A DNA stretch of 46,051 nt from Rhizobium sp. Q54 (GTDB lineage Bacteria > Pseudomonadota > Alphaproteobacteria > Rhizobiales > Xanthobacteraceae): assembly GCA_945861265.1 (NCBI GenBank), contig CAMAUC010000019.1, forward strand, positions 1-46,051, in the 5' to 3' direction. How positions within the stretch are numbered: the stretch's first letter is position 1; each line of letters starts with the position of its first letter. Below, in pieces: positions 34,753-43,595 of the stretch. The notes under the pieces were generated by a model, which worked only from the letters and a program-made list of their open reading frames with translations, made no database searches and was not told where the DNA came from. Made by a program: the position numbers and the translations under genes.

Positions 34753-34940
34753 GCTAGGCGCCCGATTCCTGGTCCCTTGGGGATAACCCCGACTGCATTC
34801 GCATCATTGGGGAAAACGCCTTCGATTCAAAGGGGTTCCGCTGCATTCCCGGTAACGGCTAACGCAGTATCAACGCTAGGCATGACGCCCCCGCCTCGCT
34901 ATGGTGCGCCCGACAAATCGCTCTTAAAAAGGCTTTTCTC

Positions 34941-35186
34941 ATGGCGGAACACGTCGTCCCCCATTTTCACAACGATCCGGGCGTGCCAGTGATCGAAATC
35001 GGCGCCAGGGAATTCATGTGCGTCGGCGCCACGCCGCCTTACGACCACCCGCATGTCTTCCTCGACATGGGTGCCGACAACGAAATCATTTGCCCCTATT
35101 GCTCGACCTTGTACCGGCTCGACGCCGCGCTCGATCCGCACGCCGCCCGGCCGCCTGCCTGCGCGCTGCCGTTGGTGGAAGCTTAG
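34941..35186 (+). CDS. zinc-finger CHCC (NDUFS6-like) protein
   Basis: An 81-residue protein of the zf-CHCC family. The ligands are C27 (FMCVG), His in the YDHPHVFLDMG segment and C51/C54 in EIICPYCSTLY. The mitochondrial relative NDUFS6 is a zinc-binding accessory subunit of respiratory complex I. Alphaproteobacterial homologues are candidates for complex I assembly or accessory subunits. No complex I genes are nearby. RBS AAAGGC precedes the ATG. A 49-bp palindrome follows 5 bp after the stop. Confidence 0.92.
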   Translation: MAEHVVPHFHNDPGVPVIEIGAREFMCVGATPPYDHPHVFLDMGADNEIICPYCSTLYRLDAALDPHAARPPACALPLVEA

Positions 35187-35190
35187 ATTC

Positions 35191-35239
35191 GAGCATGATC
35201 CCGAAAAGTGGGAACCGGTTTTCGGATAAGATCATGCTC
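35191..35239. repeat. 49-bp extragenic palindrome, copy 3
   Basis: Outer arms GAGCATGATC / GATCATGCTC; the second base pair of the stem changed from C-G to A-T in both arms relative to the other copies. Same inner CCGAAAA / TTTTCGG. It sits between the zinc-finger gene and the FAD monooxygenase gene. Confidence 0.9.
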
Positions 35240-35266
35240 CGCGTAAATATTATGGAGTGCTGAGCC

Positions 35267-36523
35267 TTGGCGTCCGACCGTCACGTCATCGTCGCCGGCG
35301 GCGGCATTGCCGGGCTGACGGCGGCGCTGACTCTGTCGCGTGCCGGATTTCGCACCACGCTGCTTGAGCAGGCCGCGAAGCTGGAAGAAACCGGCGCCGG
35401 CATCCAGCTCTCACCCAACGCCAGCCGCATCCTGATCGGGCTCGGCCTGCGCGACAAACTCGAGCCACTGGTCGTCAGGCCCGAGATGATCCGCGTGATG
35501 TCCGGCGGTTCGGGCCGCGAGATCACGCGCATTCCGCTCGGCCTCAAGGCTGAGCGCCGTTACGGCGCGCCGTTCTGGACCATCCACCGCGGCGACTTGC
35601 AGGCGGTGCTGGCCGAGGCGGCCCAGAACGCGCTCGATGTCACGGTCAAGCTCGGCGTGCGATTCGACGACTGCGCCGCGCATGGCCACGGCGTCACCAT
35701 TCAGGCCTATCGCGGCCGTCAGATCGTCGACGAACGCGGCGCCGCCTTGATCGGCGCCGACGGCATCTGGTCGAGCGTCGGCGAACGGATGAAGTGGCAA
35801 CGACCGCCCGCCTTCGCGCACCGCACCGCCTGGCGCGCGCTGGTGCCGGCTTCAAGCGTGCCGCTGCATTTCCGCAGCGACGTGGTCAATCTCTGGCTCG
35901 GGCTCGACGCGCACCTGGTTCTCTACCCGGTCAAAGGCGGCGACCTCATCAACATCGTCGGCATCGTGCATGACGAATGGAACGAAACCGGCTGGCAGGC
36001 CGCCGGCGATCGCGCCGAGATCTTGCGCCACTTCGCCCGCTTCACCTGGGCCGACAATGTCCGCGAGTTGATCGGCATTCCCGATCGCTGGCTGAAATGG
36101 GCGCTGTACGACCGCGTCACGCCGTTTCTCGGCGGCGAAGGTCCGGTGACCCTGATCGGGGACGCCGCCCATCCGATGCTGCCGTTCCTGGCGCAGGGCG
36201 CCGGCATGGCGATCGAGGACGCGGAGGTGCTGGCCGATTGCATGAAAGCCTATTTCGGCGCGCCGGAAGCGGGCTTGCGCGCCTATGAGGCGGCGCGGCG
36301 CGCGCGGACCGAACGCGCCCAACAAATCTCGCGCAAACAGGGCACGCTCTATGGGCAGACCGGTCCCGAGGCGCTGATCCGCGATCTCGGCATGAAATTG
36401 TTGGGCGGAGAAAGACTGCTCAGACGCTACGACTGGCTTTATAGTTGGCAGCATAGAGCGCGCGCGCCGGACGAAGACGATAAAACGCGCATGAAAAAAT
36501 ACGATCTCGGGGAGGATGTGTGA
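35267..36523 (+). CDS. FAD-dependent aromatic-type monooxygenase
   Basis: A 418-residue single-component flavoprotein monooxygenase of the salicylate/6-hydroxynicotinate hydroxylase type. It has the FAD dinucleotide motif VAGGGIAGLTAALTLS, the DG motif LIGADGIWSSV and the second FAD contact LIGDAAHPMLPF. It uses NAD(P)H and O2 to hydroxylate an aromatic-like substrate, which is unknown. The start is TTG 35267 (MASDRHVIVAGG) with GGAG nine bases upstream. Its TGA overlaps the ATG of the MetE-like gene (TGATG), so the two are probably coupled. Confidence 0.9.
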   Translation: MASDRHVIVAGGGIAGLTAALTLSRAGFRTTLLEQAAKLEETGAGIQLSPNASRILIGLGLRDKLEPLVVRPEMIRVMSGGSGREITRIPLGLKAERRYGAPFWTIHRGDLQAVLAEAAQNALDVTVKLGVRFDDCAAHGHGVTIQAYRGRQIVDERGAALIGADGIWSSVGERMKWQRPPAFAHRTAWRALVPASSVPLHFRSDVVNLWLGLDAHLVLYPVKGGDLINIVGIVHDEWNETGWQAAGDRAEILRHFARFTWADNVRELIGIPDRWLKWALYDRVTPFLGGEGPVTLIGDAAHPMLPFLAQGAGMAIEDAEVLADCMKAYFGAPEAGLRAYEAARRARTERAQQISRKQGTLYGQTGPEALIRDLGMKLLGGERLLRRYDWLYSWQHRARAPDEDDKTRMKKYDLGEDV

Positions 36524-37545
36524 TGTTGTTCCCGACCACCATCGCCGGCAGTCTGCCGAAACCATCGTGGCTCGCCGAGCCCGACAAGCTCTGGCCGCAA
36601 TGGCGCCTGCAAGGCGCCGACCTGGCGCAGGGCAAGCTCGACGCGACATTGCTCGCCATCAAATTGCAGGAAGACGCCGGCATTGACATCGTCTGCGACG
36701 GCGAAATGTCGCGCCAGCATTTCGTGCATGGCTTTCTCGAATTCATCGACGGCATCGACACCGAACACAAAGTCGAAATGGGCATTCGCGCCAACCGCTA
36801 CAAGGCGATGGTGCCGCAGGTGCGCGGCGCGCTGACCTTGAAAGGCCGCGTGCACCAGACCGAGGCGAAACATGCCCGCGCGCATACGACGCGCCAGTTG
36901 AAGATAACCTTGCCCGGCCCGATGACCATTGCCGACACGGTCGCCGATGCGCATTACGGCGACAAAGTGAAAATGGCTTTCGCCTTCGCCGATCTCCTGA
37001 ACAAGGAAGCGCGCGCGCTGCAAGCCGACGGCGTCGACGTCATCCAGTTCGACGAACCGGCCTTCAACGTGTTCATGGACGAGGTGCCGACCTGGGGCAT
37101 CGAGGCGCTGCACCGCGCCATCGACGGGCTGACCTGCACCACCGCCGTCCACATTTGTTACGGCTACGGCATCAAGGCCAATATCGACTGGAAGAATTCG
37201 CTCGGCTCGGAATGGACGCAATACGAAAAGATTTTCCCGGCGCTCGGCAAAAGCAAAATCGGCCAGGTGTCGCTCGAGGCGATCAATTCGCGCGTGCCGC
37301 TCAAGCTGTTGTCGCTGCTCGGCGACAAGGACGTGCTGATCGGCGTCATCGACGTCGCCAATGACACGGTCGAGACGCCCGAACAGGTGGCGCAGGTTAT
37401 CGCCGACGTCATGAAATATGTGCCGAAGGAGCGCATCGTCTGCGGCACCAATTGCGGCATGGCGCCGATGCACCGCGATTTAGCCGAAGCAAAGCTCGTC
37501 GCGCTCGGCGCTGGGGCGAAGCTGGCGCGGCAGAAGCTGGCTTAG
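36523..37545 (+). CDS. core MetE-like cobalamin-independent methyltransferase
   Basis: A 340-residue enzyme equivalent to only the C-terminal catalytic half of MetE (full MetE is about 750 residues). The zinc ligands expected for MetE are seen as H210 and C212 (TAVHICYGYG) and C307/C311 (CGTNCGMAP), with Glu252 in SLEAINSR as candidate fourth. It should transfer a methyl group to a thiol such as homocysteine. Core MetE proteins lack the N-terminal folate domain, so the methyl donor may differ. Coupled to the FAD monooxygenase, which could generate or process the donor. Confidence 0.85.
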   Translation: MLFPTTIAGSLPKPSWLAEPDKLWPQWRLQGADLAQGKLDATLLAIKLQEDAGIDIVCDGEMSRQHFVHGFLEFIDGIDTEHKVEMGIRANRYKAMVPQVRGALTLKGRVHQTEAKHARAHTTRQLKITLPGPMTIADTVADAHYGDKVKMAFAFADLLNKEARALQADGVDVIQFDEPAFNVFMDEVPTWGIEALHRAIDGLTCTTAVHICYGYGIKANIDWKNSLGSEWTQYEKIFPALGKSKIGQVSLEAINSRVPLKLLSLLGDKDVLIGVIDVANDTVETPEQVAQVIADVMKYVPKERIVCGTNCGMAPMHRDLAEAKLVALGAGAKLARQKLA

Positions 37546-37655
37546 CGCGCGATCACATCCGCGCGACCCTTGATCCAGGTCAATATGGCCGGCCAGCCTT
37601 TATATATTCAATGCTCCATATGTGATCGGACCCCCGATTCCTTGGAGACACCACC

Positions 37656-38171
37656 ATGCTCACGCAAAAAGCCTGGTCGCCATACCTCGCCGGCATCGTC
37701 ATCGGCCTGCTGCAAATCCCGGCCTTCCTGATCATCGAGACCGCGCTCGGCGCGTCGTCATCTTATGTCACGATCGGCGGTGTCATCGCCTCCTGGTTCG
37801 ATCCGGCGATCCTCAGCATCGGCTATGTCGCCCGCCACGTCGCCATCAATGCCAAGAACTGGTGGCAGGTCGCGCTGGTCGGCGGCGTCGCCATCGGCGC
37901 CTTCCTGTCGATGAAGATGTCCGGCGCGCGGCGTCACGCCATTTCGCCGATCTGGCAGCGCGCGCTCGGCTCGGCTTCGCCGGCCAAGCGCTACGCCGTC
38001 GCCTTCTTCGGCGGCTTCATCATGCTGTTCGGCGCGCGCATCGCCGACGGCTGCACCAGCGGCCACGGCCTGTCCGGCATGGCGCAACTCGCCGTTGGCT
38101 CGACCGTCGCGGTCGCCGCCATGTTCGTCGGCGGCATCGCCACCGCCACCCTCGTTCTGCGCCGCATCTGA
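37656..38171 (+). CDS. YeeE/YedE transporter, N-terminal-type half
   Basis: A 171-residue membrane protein with about four TM helices and the family Cys motif ADGCTSGHGLSG. YeeE/YedE (TsuA-like) proteins move thiosulfate or other sulfur species by relay on conserved cysteines. In many species the two halves are fused; here the gene pair is split, with the partner 23 bp downstream. RBS TTGGAGACACC. The preceding region (37590-37625) has a TATATATT stretch. No ArsR/BigR-type regulator or sulfurtransferase is adjacent, although such genes often accompany this pair. Confidence 0.9.
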   Translation: MLTQKAWSPYLAGIVIGLLQIPAFLIIETALGASSSYVTIGGVIASWFDPAILSIGYVARHVAINAKNWWQVALVGGVAIGAFLSMKMSGARRHAISPIWQRALGSASPAKRYAVAFFGGFIMLFGARIADGCTSGHGLSGMAQLAVGSTVAVAAMFVGGIATATLVLRRI

Positions 38172-38194
38172 TAACCGGCAACAGGAGCCTTCAA

Positions 38195-38818
38195 ATGTCC
38201 GTCACCCTCGCCATTGCCGTCGGCCTGCTCATGGGCGTCGTGTTCGGCTTCGCGCTGGAGAAGTCGCGCGTGTTCGAGCCCGGCATCATTGTCGGCCAGA
38301 TGCAGATGCGCAACTTCATCATGCTCAAGGTATTCCTCGCCGCGGTCGCCACCGGCGCGGTGGTGCTCGCTGTGCTCAATGGCTTCGGCTACGTCAAGCT
38401 CGCGCCGAAAGCCGCGCTTTATGGCGCCGACATTGTCGGCGGTCTTATTCTCGGCGCCGGCATTTCGCTCGCCGGCGCCTGCCCCGGCACGACTTTGGCG
38501 CAGATCGGCGCCGGTTACCGCGACGCTTTGTTCACGCTTGTCGGCGGATTGTTCGGCGCGGTCGCCTATTCGTATGCCGAGCCCGCTTTGAGCAAGACCT
38601 TTCTCGGCCAGGGCGGCGGCAAGCTGATTTTCAGCGATCTCGCCGGCATTCCCTACTGGGTGGGGGCGCTGATCCTCGCCGCGGTAATCGTCGTCATTCT
38701 CGTCGCGCTTGAATCCTGGCGTCCGTGGCGCCCGGAACTGGGCAACGATAGCGATGGCGACATTGCCTCGGCGCCAGCCGCATCGACCAAGACCATTCAC
38801 ATCGTCCCCGCCGAATAA
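38195..38818 (+). CDS. YeeE/YedE transporter, C-terminal-type half
   Basis: A 207-residue membrane protein with the second family Cys motif AGACPGTTLAQIGAG and about five TM helices. Together with the previous gene it would make a complete sulfur-compound transporter. RBS AGGAG, start ATG 38195. The C-terminal tail of about 30 residues (from ELGNDSDGDIA) is polar and probably cytosolic. DUF2892 follows after 13 bp, so the three genes form one operon. Confidence 0.9.
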   Translation: MSVTLAIAVGLLMGVVFGFALEKSRVFEPGIIVGQMQMRNFIMLKVFLAAVATGAVVLAVLNGFGYVKLAPKAALYGADIVGGLILGAGISLAGACPGTTLAQIGAGYRDALFTLVGGLFGAVAYSYAEPALSKTFLGQGGGKLIFSDLAGIPYWVGALILAAVIVVILVALESWRPWRPELGNDSDGDIASAPAASTKTIHIVPAE

Positions 38819-38831
38819 CCAGGAGAGTGTC

Positions 38832-39026
38832 ATGACTGCCAATGTCGGAACCATCGACCGGATCGCCCGCGTCATCATCGGGATCGCGCTGATCGCCTTT
38901 GCGCTCGGCTTCATCGCCCCCGGCACCTCATGGGCCTGGGTCGGCTGGATCGGCGTCGTGCCGCTCTTGACCGCCGCGCTCGGCACCTGCCCGGCCTATA
39001 GCGTCGTCGGCTGCTCGACGAAGTAG
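38832..39026 (+). CDS. DUF2892 (YgaP-like) membrane protein
   Basis: A 64-residue protein starting MTANVGTIDRIARVIIG with two TM helices, matching DUF2892, the membrane part found in rhodanese-like YgaP. It ends with two Cys: TCPAYSVVGCS, the YgaP-like pattern. Such proteins occur with sulfur-handling genes; here with the YeeE pair. It probably has a role in sulfur-species handling or membrane tethering. RBS AGGAGAG. Confidence 0.9.
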   Translation: MTANVGTIDRIARVIIGIALIAFALGFIAPGTSWAWVGWIGVVPLLTAALGTCPAYSVVGCSTK

Positions 39027-39040
39027 ACTGAGCGCCAGCC

Positions 39041-39087
39041 TCGTCGTCCTGACGTGTTCGCCGCAAGGCGGACACGCAGGATGACGA
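39041..39087. repeat. REP-like palindrome with GCAA tetraloop
   Basis: Two arms of 20 bp (CGTCGTCCTG / CAGGATGACG and CGTGTTCGCC / GGCGGACACG) pair with one bulged A at 39052 and two wobbles around GCAA. It resembles extragenic palindromes seen in rhizobial genomes. It is placed between the DUF2892 gene and the Cu-ATPase gene. Confidence 0.75.
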
Positions 39088-39145
39088 TGGGGGTTCGCAT
39101 TCCGTCCGAACTCGCCTATCTAAGAGCTCCAACCAAAGGCGAGCC

Positions 39146-41467
39146 GTGACCGACCATTCAAGCCACCACCACCACGCCCCTTCCGAAGGCGTACTCGATC
39201 CGGTCTGCGGCATGACGGTCGATCCGCATACCGCCAAGCACCAGGCGTCGCACCACGGCCATCCGTATTATTTCTGTTCGGCCGGCTGCAAAACGAAATT
39301 CGTCGCCGATCCGGCGAAATATCTCGGCGAACGCGAACCGGAACCTGTCGTCGAAGGCGCGACCTATACCTGCCCGATGCATCCGGAAATCCGCCAGTCT
39401 GGCCCGGGCGCCTGCCCTATCTGTGGCATGGCGCTGGAGCCGGAGATCGCCACCGCCGATTCAGGTCCCAATCCCGAACTCGCCGACATGACGCGGCGCT
39501 TCTGGATCGCGCTGGTGCTGACGCTGCCGGTGTTCGCGCTGGAAATGGGTGCTCACATATTCGGCGCGCACGGTTGGGTCGACGCGAAACTGTCGAGTTA
39601 CATCCAGTTCGCCTTCTCAACGCCGGTGGTGCTGTGGGCGGGCTGGCCGTTTTTCGTGCGCGGCTATCAGTCGCTGGTCACGCGCAATCTCAACATGTTC
39701 ACCTTGATCGGCATGGGCACCGGCGTCGCTTACGTCTACAGCCTCGTCGCCACTTTCGCGCCCGGCATTTTCCCGCACGCCTTCCGCGGCCACGATGGCC
39801 AGCCGGCGGTCTATTTCGAGGCCGCCGCCGTCATCACTGTGCTTGTGCTTGTCGGCCAGGTGCTCGAACTGCGCGCGCGCGATGCCACCTCCGGCGCGAT
39901 CAAGGCGTTGCTCAATCTGGCGCCGAAGACCGCGCGCCGCGTCACCGCCGGCGGCGGCGACGAGGAAGTATCGCTCGATGACGTGAAGGTCGGCGACAGC
40001 CTGCGCGTACGGCCCGGCGACAAGGTGCCGGTCGACGGCACGGTGCTGGAAGGCCGCTCCTCGCTCGATGAATCGATGGTGACCGGCGAGTCGATGCCCG
40101 TCACGAAAGAGAAAGATGCGCGCGTTATCGGCGGCACGCTCAATGCCTCCGGCAGTTTCGTCATGCGCGCCGACAGAATCGGCCGCGATACGCTGCTTTC
40201 GCAGATCGTGCAGATGGTCGCGACCGCGCAGCGTTCGCGCGCGCCGATCCAGCGTCTCGCCGACCGGGTCGCGGGCTGGTTCGTGCCGACGGTGATCGCC
40301 GTCGCGCTCATCGCATTTGCCGCCTGGGCGACGTTCGGCCCCGAGCCACGCTTCGCCTTCGGACTGGTCGCCGCCGTCAGTGTCCTCATCATCGCCTGCC
40401 CCTGCGCGCTGGGACTTGCAACGCCGATGTCGATCATGGTCGGCGTCGGGCGCGGCGCCGAAGCCGGCATCCTGATCAAGAACGCCGAGTCGCTCGAGCG
40501 TATGGAATCGATCGACACCATCGTCATCGACAAAACCGGCACCTTGACCGAAGGCAGACCGAAGGTCGTCGCCGTCCTGCCGGCTGACGGCTTCAATGAA
40601 GAGGACGTGCTGCGCATCGCGGCCAGCGTCGAGCGCGGCAGCGAGCATCCACTCGCCGCGGCGATCGCGCGGGCGGCCGCGGAACGCAATCTCGAGCTCA
40701 ACCCCGTTCGCGGTTTCGACTCGCCCGCCGGCAAGGGCGTCATCGGCATGGTCGCCGGCAAACGTATCGCACTCGGCTCGGCGAAATTTCTCACCGAACT
40801 GAGCATCGATACCGCCGCTTTGCACGACGCGGCGGAAACACAGCGCAACGACGGCGCCACCGCGATCTTCCTCGCCGTCAACGGCAAAGCCGCCGGCATT
40901 CTCGCCATCGCCGATCCTATCAAGGCGACGACGCCCGCGGCGCTTAAGGCTTTGGCCGACGCCGGCATCCGCGTCGTCATGCTGACCGGCGACAACCGCA
41001 CCACCGCGATGGCCGTCGCCAAGCGTCTCGGCATTACCGAAGTCGAAGCCGACGTTCTGCCCGATCAGAAAAGCGCGGTGATCGAGCGACTGACGCGCGA
41101 GGGCCGCATCGTCGCGATGGCCGGCGACGGCGTCAACGATGCGCCGGCGCTCGCGGCGGCGCAGGTCGGCATCGCCATGGGCACCGGCTCGGACGTCGCC
41201 ATTGAGAGCGCCGGCATCACATTGCTCAAGGGCGACCTGATGGGCATCGTCAAGGCGCGGAACCTGTCCGCCGCCGTGATGGGCAACATCCGGCAGAACC
41301 TGTTTTTCGCCTTCATCTATAATTCGGCCGGCGTGCCGATCGCCGCCGGCGTGCTTTATCCAATCTTCGGCCTGCTGCTGTCGCCGATCTTCGCGGCGGC
41401 GGCGATGGCGCTGTCGTCGGTCAGCGTCGTCGGCAATGCCTTGCGGCTGCGCGCGCTGAAGCTCTAG
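39146..41467 (+). CDS. copper P1B-type ATPase with YHS and heavy-metal-binding N-terminus
   Basis: A 773-residue Cu-transporting ATPase. The N-terminus has a His run (SHHHHAP), a YHS domain (DPVCGM, with FCSAGC) and the short heavy-metal-binding domain TCPMHPEI...GACPICGM; there is no HMA domain. The membrane CPC motif is C418-P-C420 in IIACPCALG, the phosphorylated Asp is D462 in [11 protein letters not shown], and the HP motif is GSEHPLAAA. It probably exports Cu+ or delivers it to cuproenzymes. Start GTG 39146 follows AAAGGCGAGCC. No copper-sensing regulator is next to it. Confidence 0.96.
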   Translation: MTDHSSHHHHAPSEGVLDPVCGMTVDPHTAKHQASHHGHPYYFCSAGCKTKFVADPAKYLGEREPEPVVEGATYTCPMHPEIRQSGPGACPICGMALEPEIATADSGPNPELADMTRRFWIALVLTLPVFALEMGAHIFGAHGWVDAKLSSYIQFAFSTPVVLWAGWPFFVRGYQSLVTRNLNMFTLIGMGTGVAYVYSLVATFAPGIFPHAFRGHDGQPAVYFEAAAVITVLVLVGQVLELRARDATSGAIKALLNLAPKTARRVTAGGGDEEVSLDDVKVGDSLRVRPGDKVPVDGTVLEGRSSLDESMVTGESMPVTKEKDARVIGGTLNASGSFVMRADRIGRDTLLSQIVQMVATAQRSRAPIQRLADRVAGWFVPTVIAVALIAFAAWATFGPEPRFAFGLVAAVSVLIIACPCALGLATPMSIMVGVGRGAEAGILIKNAESLERMESIDTIVIDKTGTLTEGRPKVVAVLPADGFNEEDVLRIAASVERGSEHPLAAAIARAAAERNLELNPVRGFDSPAGKGVIGMVAGKRIALGSAKFLTELSIDTAALHDAAETQRNDGATAIFLAVNGKAAGILAIADPIKATTPAALKALADAGIRVVMLTGDNRTTAMAVAKRLGITEVEADVLPDQKSAVIERLTREGRIVAMAGDGVNDAPALAAAQVGIAMGTGSDVAIESAGITLLKGDLMGIVKARNLSAAVMGNIRQNLFFAFIYNSAGVPIAAGVLYPIFGLLLSPIFAAAAMALSSVSVVGNALRLRALKL

Positions 41468-41479
41468 GAGTCGACCATC

Positions 41480-42493
41480 ATGCGTCGATCGTTGCCGGTG
41501 ATTCCTGTCGCATTATTAGCGGCGTCACTTGTCGCCGCCAGCGCGCAGGCGGCCGAATGGCGCGCGCAACGCATCGCCACGCCGGCACGGGTCACCGCGA
41601 TTGAAACGGTCGACGGCCGGGCGCGCGTCAATGCCGGCGGGCTCTGGTACAGGATCGACGCGACCAAGGACGGCGCCGCGCTGAGCTTCGTCGACACTGT
41701 GCCTAAGGCCGACCTGCCGGACGGCGCATTGCCGGACGGCCGCGTTGTCACCGGCACGCGCGACATCGCCCGCGCCTGGCTGGCCGAGCCGACCGGCCGT
41801 TACGACCACGGCATTCTCGGCGACAAGATCGAAGCCGGCAGTCTGGTGATCGTGACGCGCGACGGCAAGCGCCACACCGTGCGCCTGAAGGACGACGCCG
41901 TGTTTGAAGATCTTCAGCCCCGGCTCGCCGATTTCGACGGCGACGGCCGCGACGAGATCGTCGTTGTGAAGTCCTATCTCAAGCAGGGCTCGGCCCTGGC
42001 CATTGTCGCGATGCGTCAGGGCAGCTACGAGATCGTTGCCGAGATGCCGCCTTTAGGCGGTCCGCATCGCTGGCTCAATCCGGCCGGCATCGGCGACTTC
42101 AACGGCGACAAAAAGACCGACATCGCGCTGGTGCGCCAGCCGCATGTGATCGGCGAACTCGAATTGTGGACCTGGAACCATGGCGGCGACGGGCGTCTGC
42201 GCAAAAGCGCCACACTGCCCGGCGTCAGCAACCACATCGCCGGCACGCGCGCACTCGACATGAGCGCCGTCGCCGATTTCAACGGCGACGGCGTCGCGGA
42301 TATCGCGCTGCCATCGCTCGACCGCGGCCGCATGCGCATCGTTGCCTTTGCGCCGGCCGCGCGCGACATCGCCAGTATTATTTTGCCGGCCAAAGCCGCG
42401 ACCAATATCGCCCTCGTCGCGTCGACATCAGCGCCGCCCATGATTGCCGTCGGTCTGAGCGACGGCAGTCTGGCGCTGATCCGGCGCGACTAG
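41480..42493 (+). CDS. exported VCBS/FG-GAP repeat protein
   Basis: A 337-residue exported protein (signal peptide about 1-24, ending AQA). It has a beta-propeller-like structure with Ca2+-binding loops DFDGDGRDEIV, DFNGDKKTDIA and DFNGDGVADIA, and further weaker blades. Such proteins bind ligands or surfaces; no enzyme motif is seen. It starts 12 bp after the Cu-ATPase stop, so it may be co-transcribed, which would suggest a periplasmic role in metal handling, but this is inference. Confidence 0.85.
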   Translation: MRRSLPVIPVALLAASLVAASAQAAEWRAQRIATPARVTAIETVDGRARVNAGGLWYRIDATKDGAALSFVDTVPKADLPDGALPDGRVVTGTRDIARAWLAEPTGRYDHGILGDKIEAGSLVIVTRDGKRHTVRLKDDAVFEDLQPRLADFDGDGRDEIVVVKSYLKQGSALAIVAMRQGSYEIVAEMPPLGGPHRWLNPAGIGDFNGDKKTDIALVRQPHVIGELELWTWNHGGDGRLRKSATLPGVSNHIAGTRALDMSAVADFNGDGVADIALPSLDRGRMRIVAFAPAARDIASIILPAKAATNIALVASTSAPPMIAVGLSDGSLALIRRD

Positions 42494-42541
42494 GCGAACG
42501 ATCGGCAAGCTTGCGTTAAATGCCTGCGCTAAAAGCCGGCG

Positions 42542-42709
42542 CTAATAAACCGCCAGATATTTCAGCAGCGACAGCACGCCGATGATGATGACGACGATGC
42601 GCACGATCTGCTTGGCGCGGCCGTCGATCGGCAGCATGTTGACGAGATAAAGCACCAGAACGATGACGAGAAACGTGATCAAAATACTGACGAGAAAACT
42701 AATGCCCAT
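42542..42709 (-). CDS. small two-TM protein (Thivi_2564-like)
   Basis: A 55-residue protein: MGISFLVSILITFLVIVLVL, a short loop with LPIDGRAKQIVRI, and a second helix VVIIIGVLSLLKYLAV. It fits the small membrane protein family named Thivi_2564, from memory. The start ATG 42709 follows the strong RBS AGGGGGC. Function unknown. GGAAC at 42781-42777 on the minus strand, about 70 bp upstream, could be the -35 of a stress-type promoter. Confidence 0.8.
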   Translation of the reverse strand: MGISFLVSILITFLVIVLVLYLVNMLPIDGRAKQIVRIVVIIIGVLSLLKYLAVY

Positions 42710-42848
42710 GGCAGCCCCCTTTGGTTCGCACCCGAATGGTGCGATCTTACGCTATTAAGAGGCCCGCGGGCAAAAAGTTCCATCTGAGCGTTTCCCGGCG
42801 AAGTGGGAACAGTCCGGAAGCGCGAAACAACTGAGCGTTTCCGCCTGG
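42710..42848. promoter_or_regulatory. promoter region of the small membrane protein, with hairpin and direct repeats
   Basis: On the minus strand, GGAACTTTTTGCCC (from about 42781) resembles the -35 of EcfG-dependent promoters, but the -10 (CGTT) is not exact. TCGCACC-CGAAT-GGTGCGA forms a perfect 7-bp hairpin at 42726-42744 near the RBS. A 12-bp direct repeat CTGAGCGTTTCC occurs at 42784-42795 and 42831-42842. Confidence 0.35.
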
Positions 42849-43235
42849 TCAGCGGCGGGCCGGCCTGCCCTTCGGCGGGGTCTTTGGCGGCTCCTCCACC
42901 GCCAGCGGCGGGCAATTCTTGGCGGCGGTCGCCTTGCCCAGCTCGGCAAGTTCGCCGCGCGTCTGCAGATATTCGGCGCGATAGGCCAAGGTCGCGGCGA
43001 TCGCGCCGCCGGGGCCGCTTTCCGCCTTGGCGATCAGCACGACCAGTTCGCCTTCGCGCGTCCGCAACGACGGCTCCAATGCCGCCATCTGCGCGCAGCT
43101 GTAGAGTTGGTATTTTCCCGGCGACACCAGATGACTGCCGTCATCGGACGCGCCGTATTGCGTGGCGCAGCCGGCCAGGCACGCGCCGCCCAGCGTGGCC
43201 ATAGCGACAACAAATCGGTGTGCGAAATTGCTCAT
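42849..43235 (-). CDS. lipoprotein of unknown function
   Basis: A 128-residue lipoprotein: signal MSNFAHRFVVAMATLGGACL with lipobox LAGC, so Cys23 is the lipidated residue. The rest is a helical domain (YQLYSCAQMAALEPSLRTRE, AYRAEYLQTRGELAELGKA) with a second Cys pair and a Pro/Lys tail (EEPPKTPPKGRPARR). No family recognised. The start ATG 43235 fits the signal; an upstream frame to 43571 would lack one. It is on the minus strand, so its promoter shares the region 43236-43500. Confidence 0.8.
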   Translation of the reverse strand: MSNFAHRFVVAMATLGGACLAGCATQYGASDDGSHLVSPGKYQLYSCAQMAALEPSLRTREGELVVLIAKAESGPGGAIAATLAYRAEYLQTRGELAELGKATAAKNCPPLAVEEPPKTPPKGRPARR

Positions 43236-43506
43236 GCGCGGCCTTATAAATTCTTGTCGCCACAGGTAGTTAGATACAAGCATGAAAACTAATTCATTAG
43301 ACTTCACTAGACGATTTTGACACGTTGAAAGTGTAGAATGATTCGGGCGCCCGTCTTGCGCAGAATCAAGTCGCGTAACGTCGTCGTGGGTTGGCGAACG
43401 AGAGTAACCTGGGGATCGAATAGAACGATGTCCCGCGATTTGTACTGCGTCGGGTGAAATTATAGCAAACCTCCTCCGACGTATCTTCATGTGTACCGGC
43501 GGGCGC

Positions 43507-43582
43507 CTAGTGCCCCGTTTCCGAAGTTCGTGATACATCGCAGCAAGCTCCGACACGAACTTCGGAAACAAAGGGGCACTAG
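43507..43582. repeat. large palindrome H1, 76 bp, outer and inner stems with bulge
   Basis: Outer stem CTAGTGCCCC / GGGGCACTAG (10 bp), then inner stem of 16 bp GTTTCCGAAGTTCGTG / CACGAACTTCGGAAAC, an AAA bulge on the right arm (43570-43572) and a 21-nt loop (43533-43553). Every position in both stems pairs. Partner of the element at 43596. Confidence 0.95.
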
Positions 43583-43595
43583 CAAGGATATGATT

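Noticed and set aside
42510-42541. terminator after the small two-TM gene
   Set aside because: GCGC pairs only weakly across CGGCTTTTA; the stem is too short to call.
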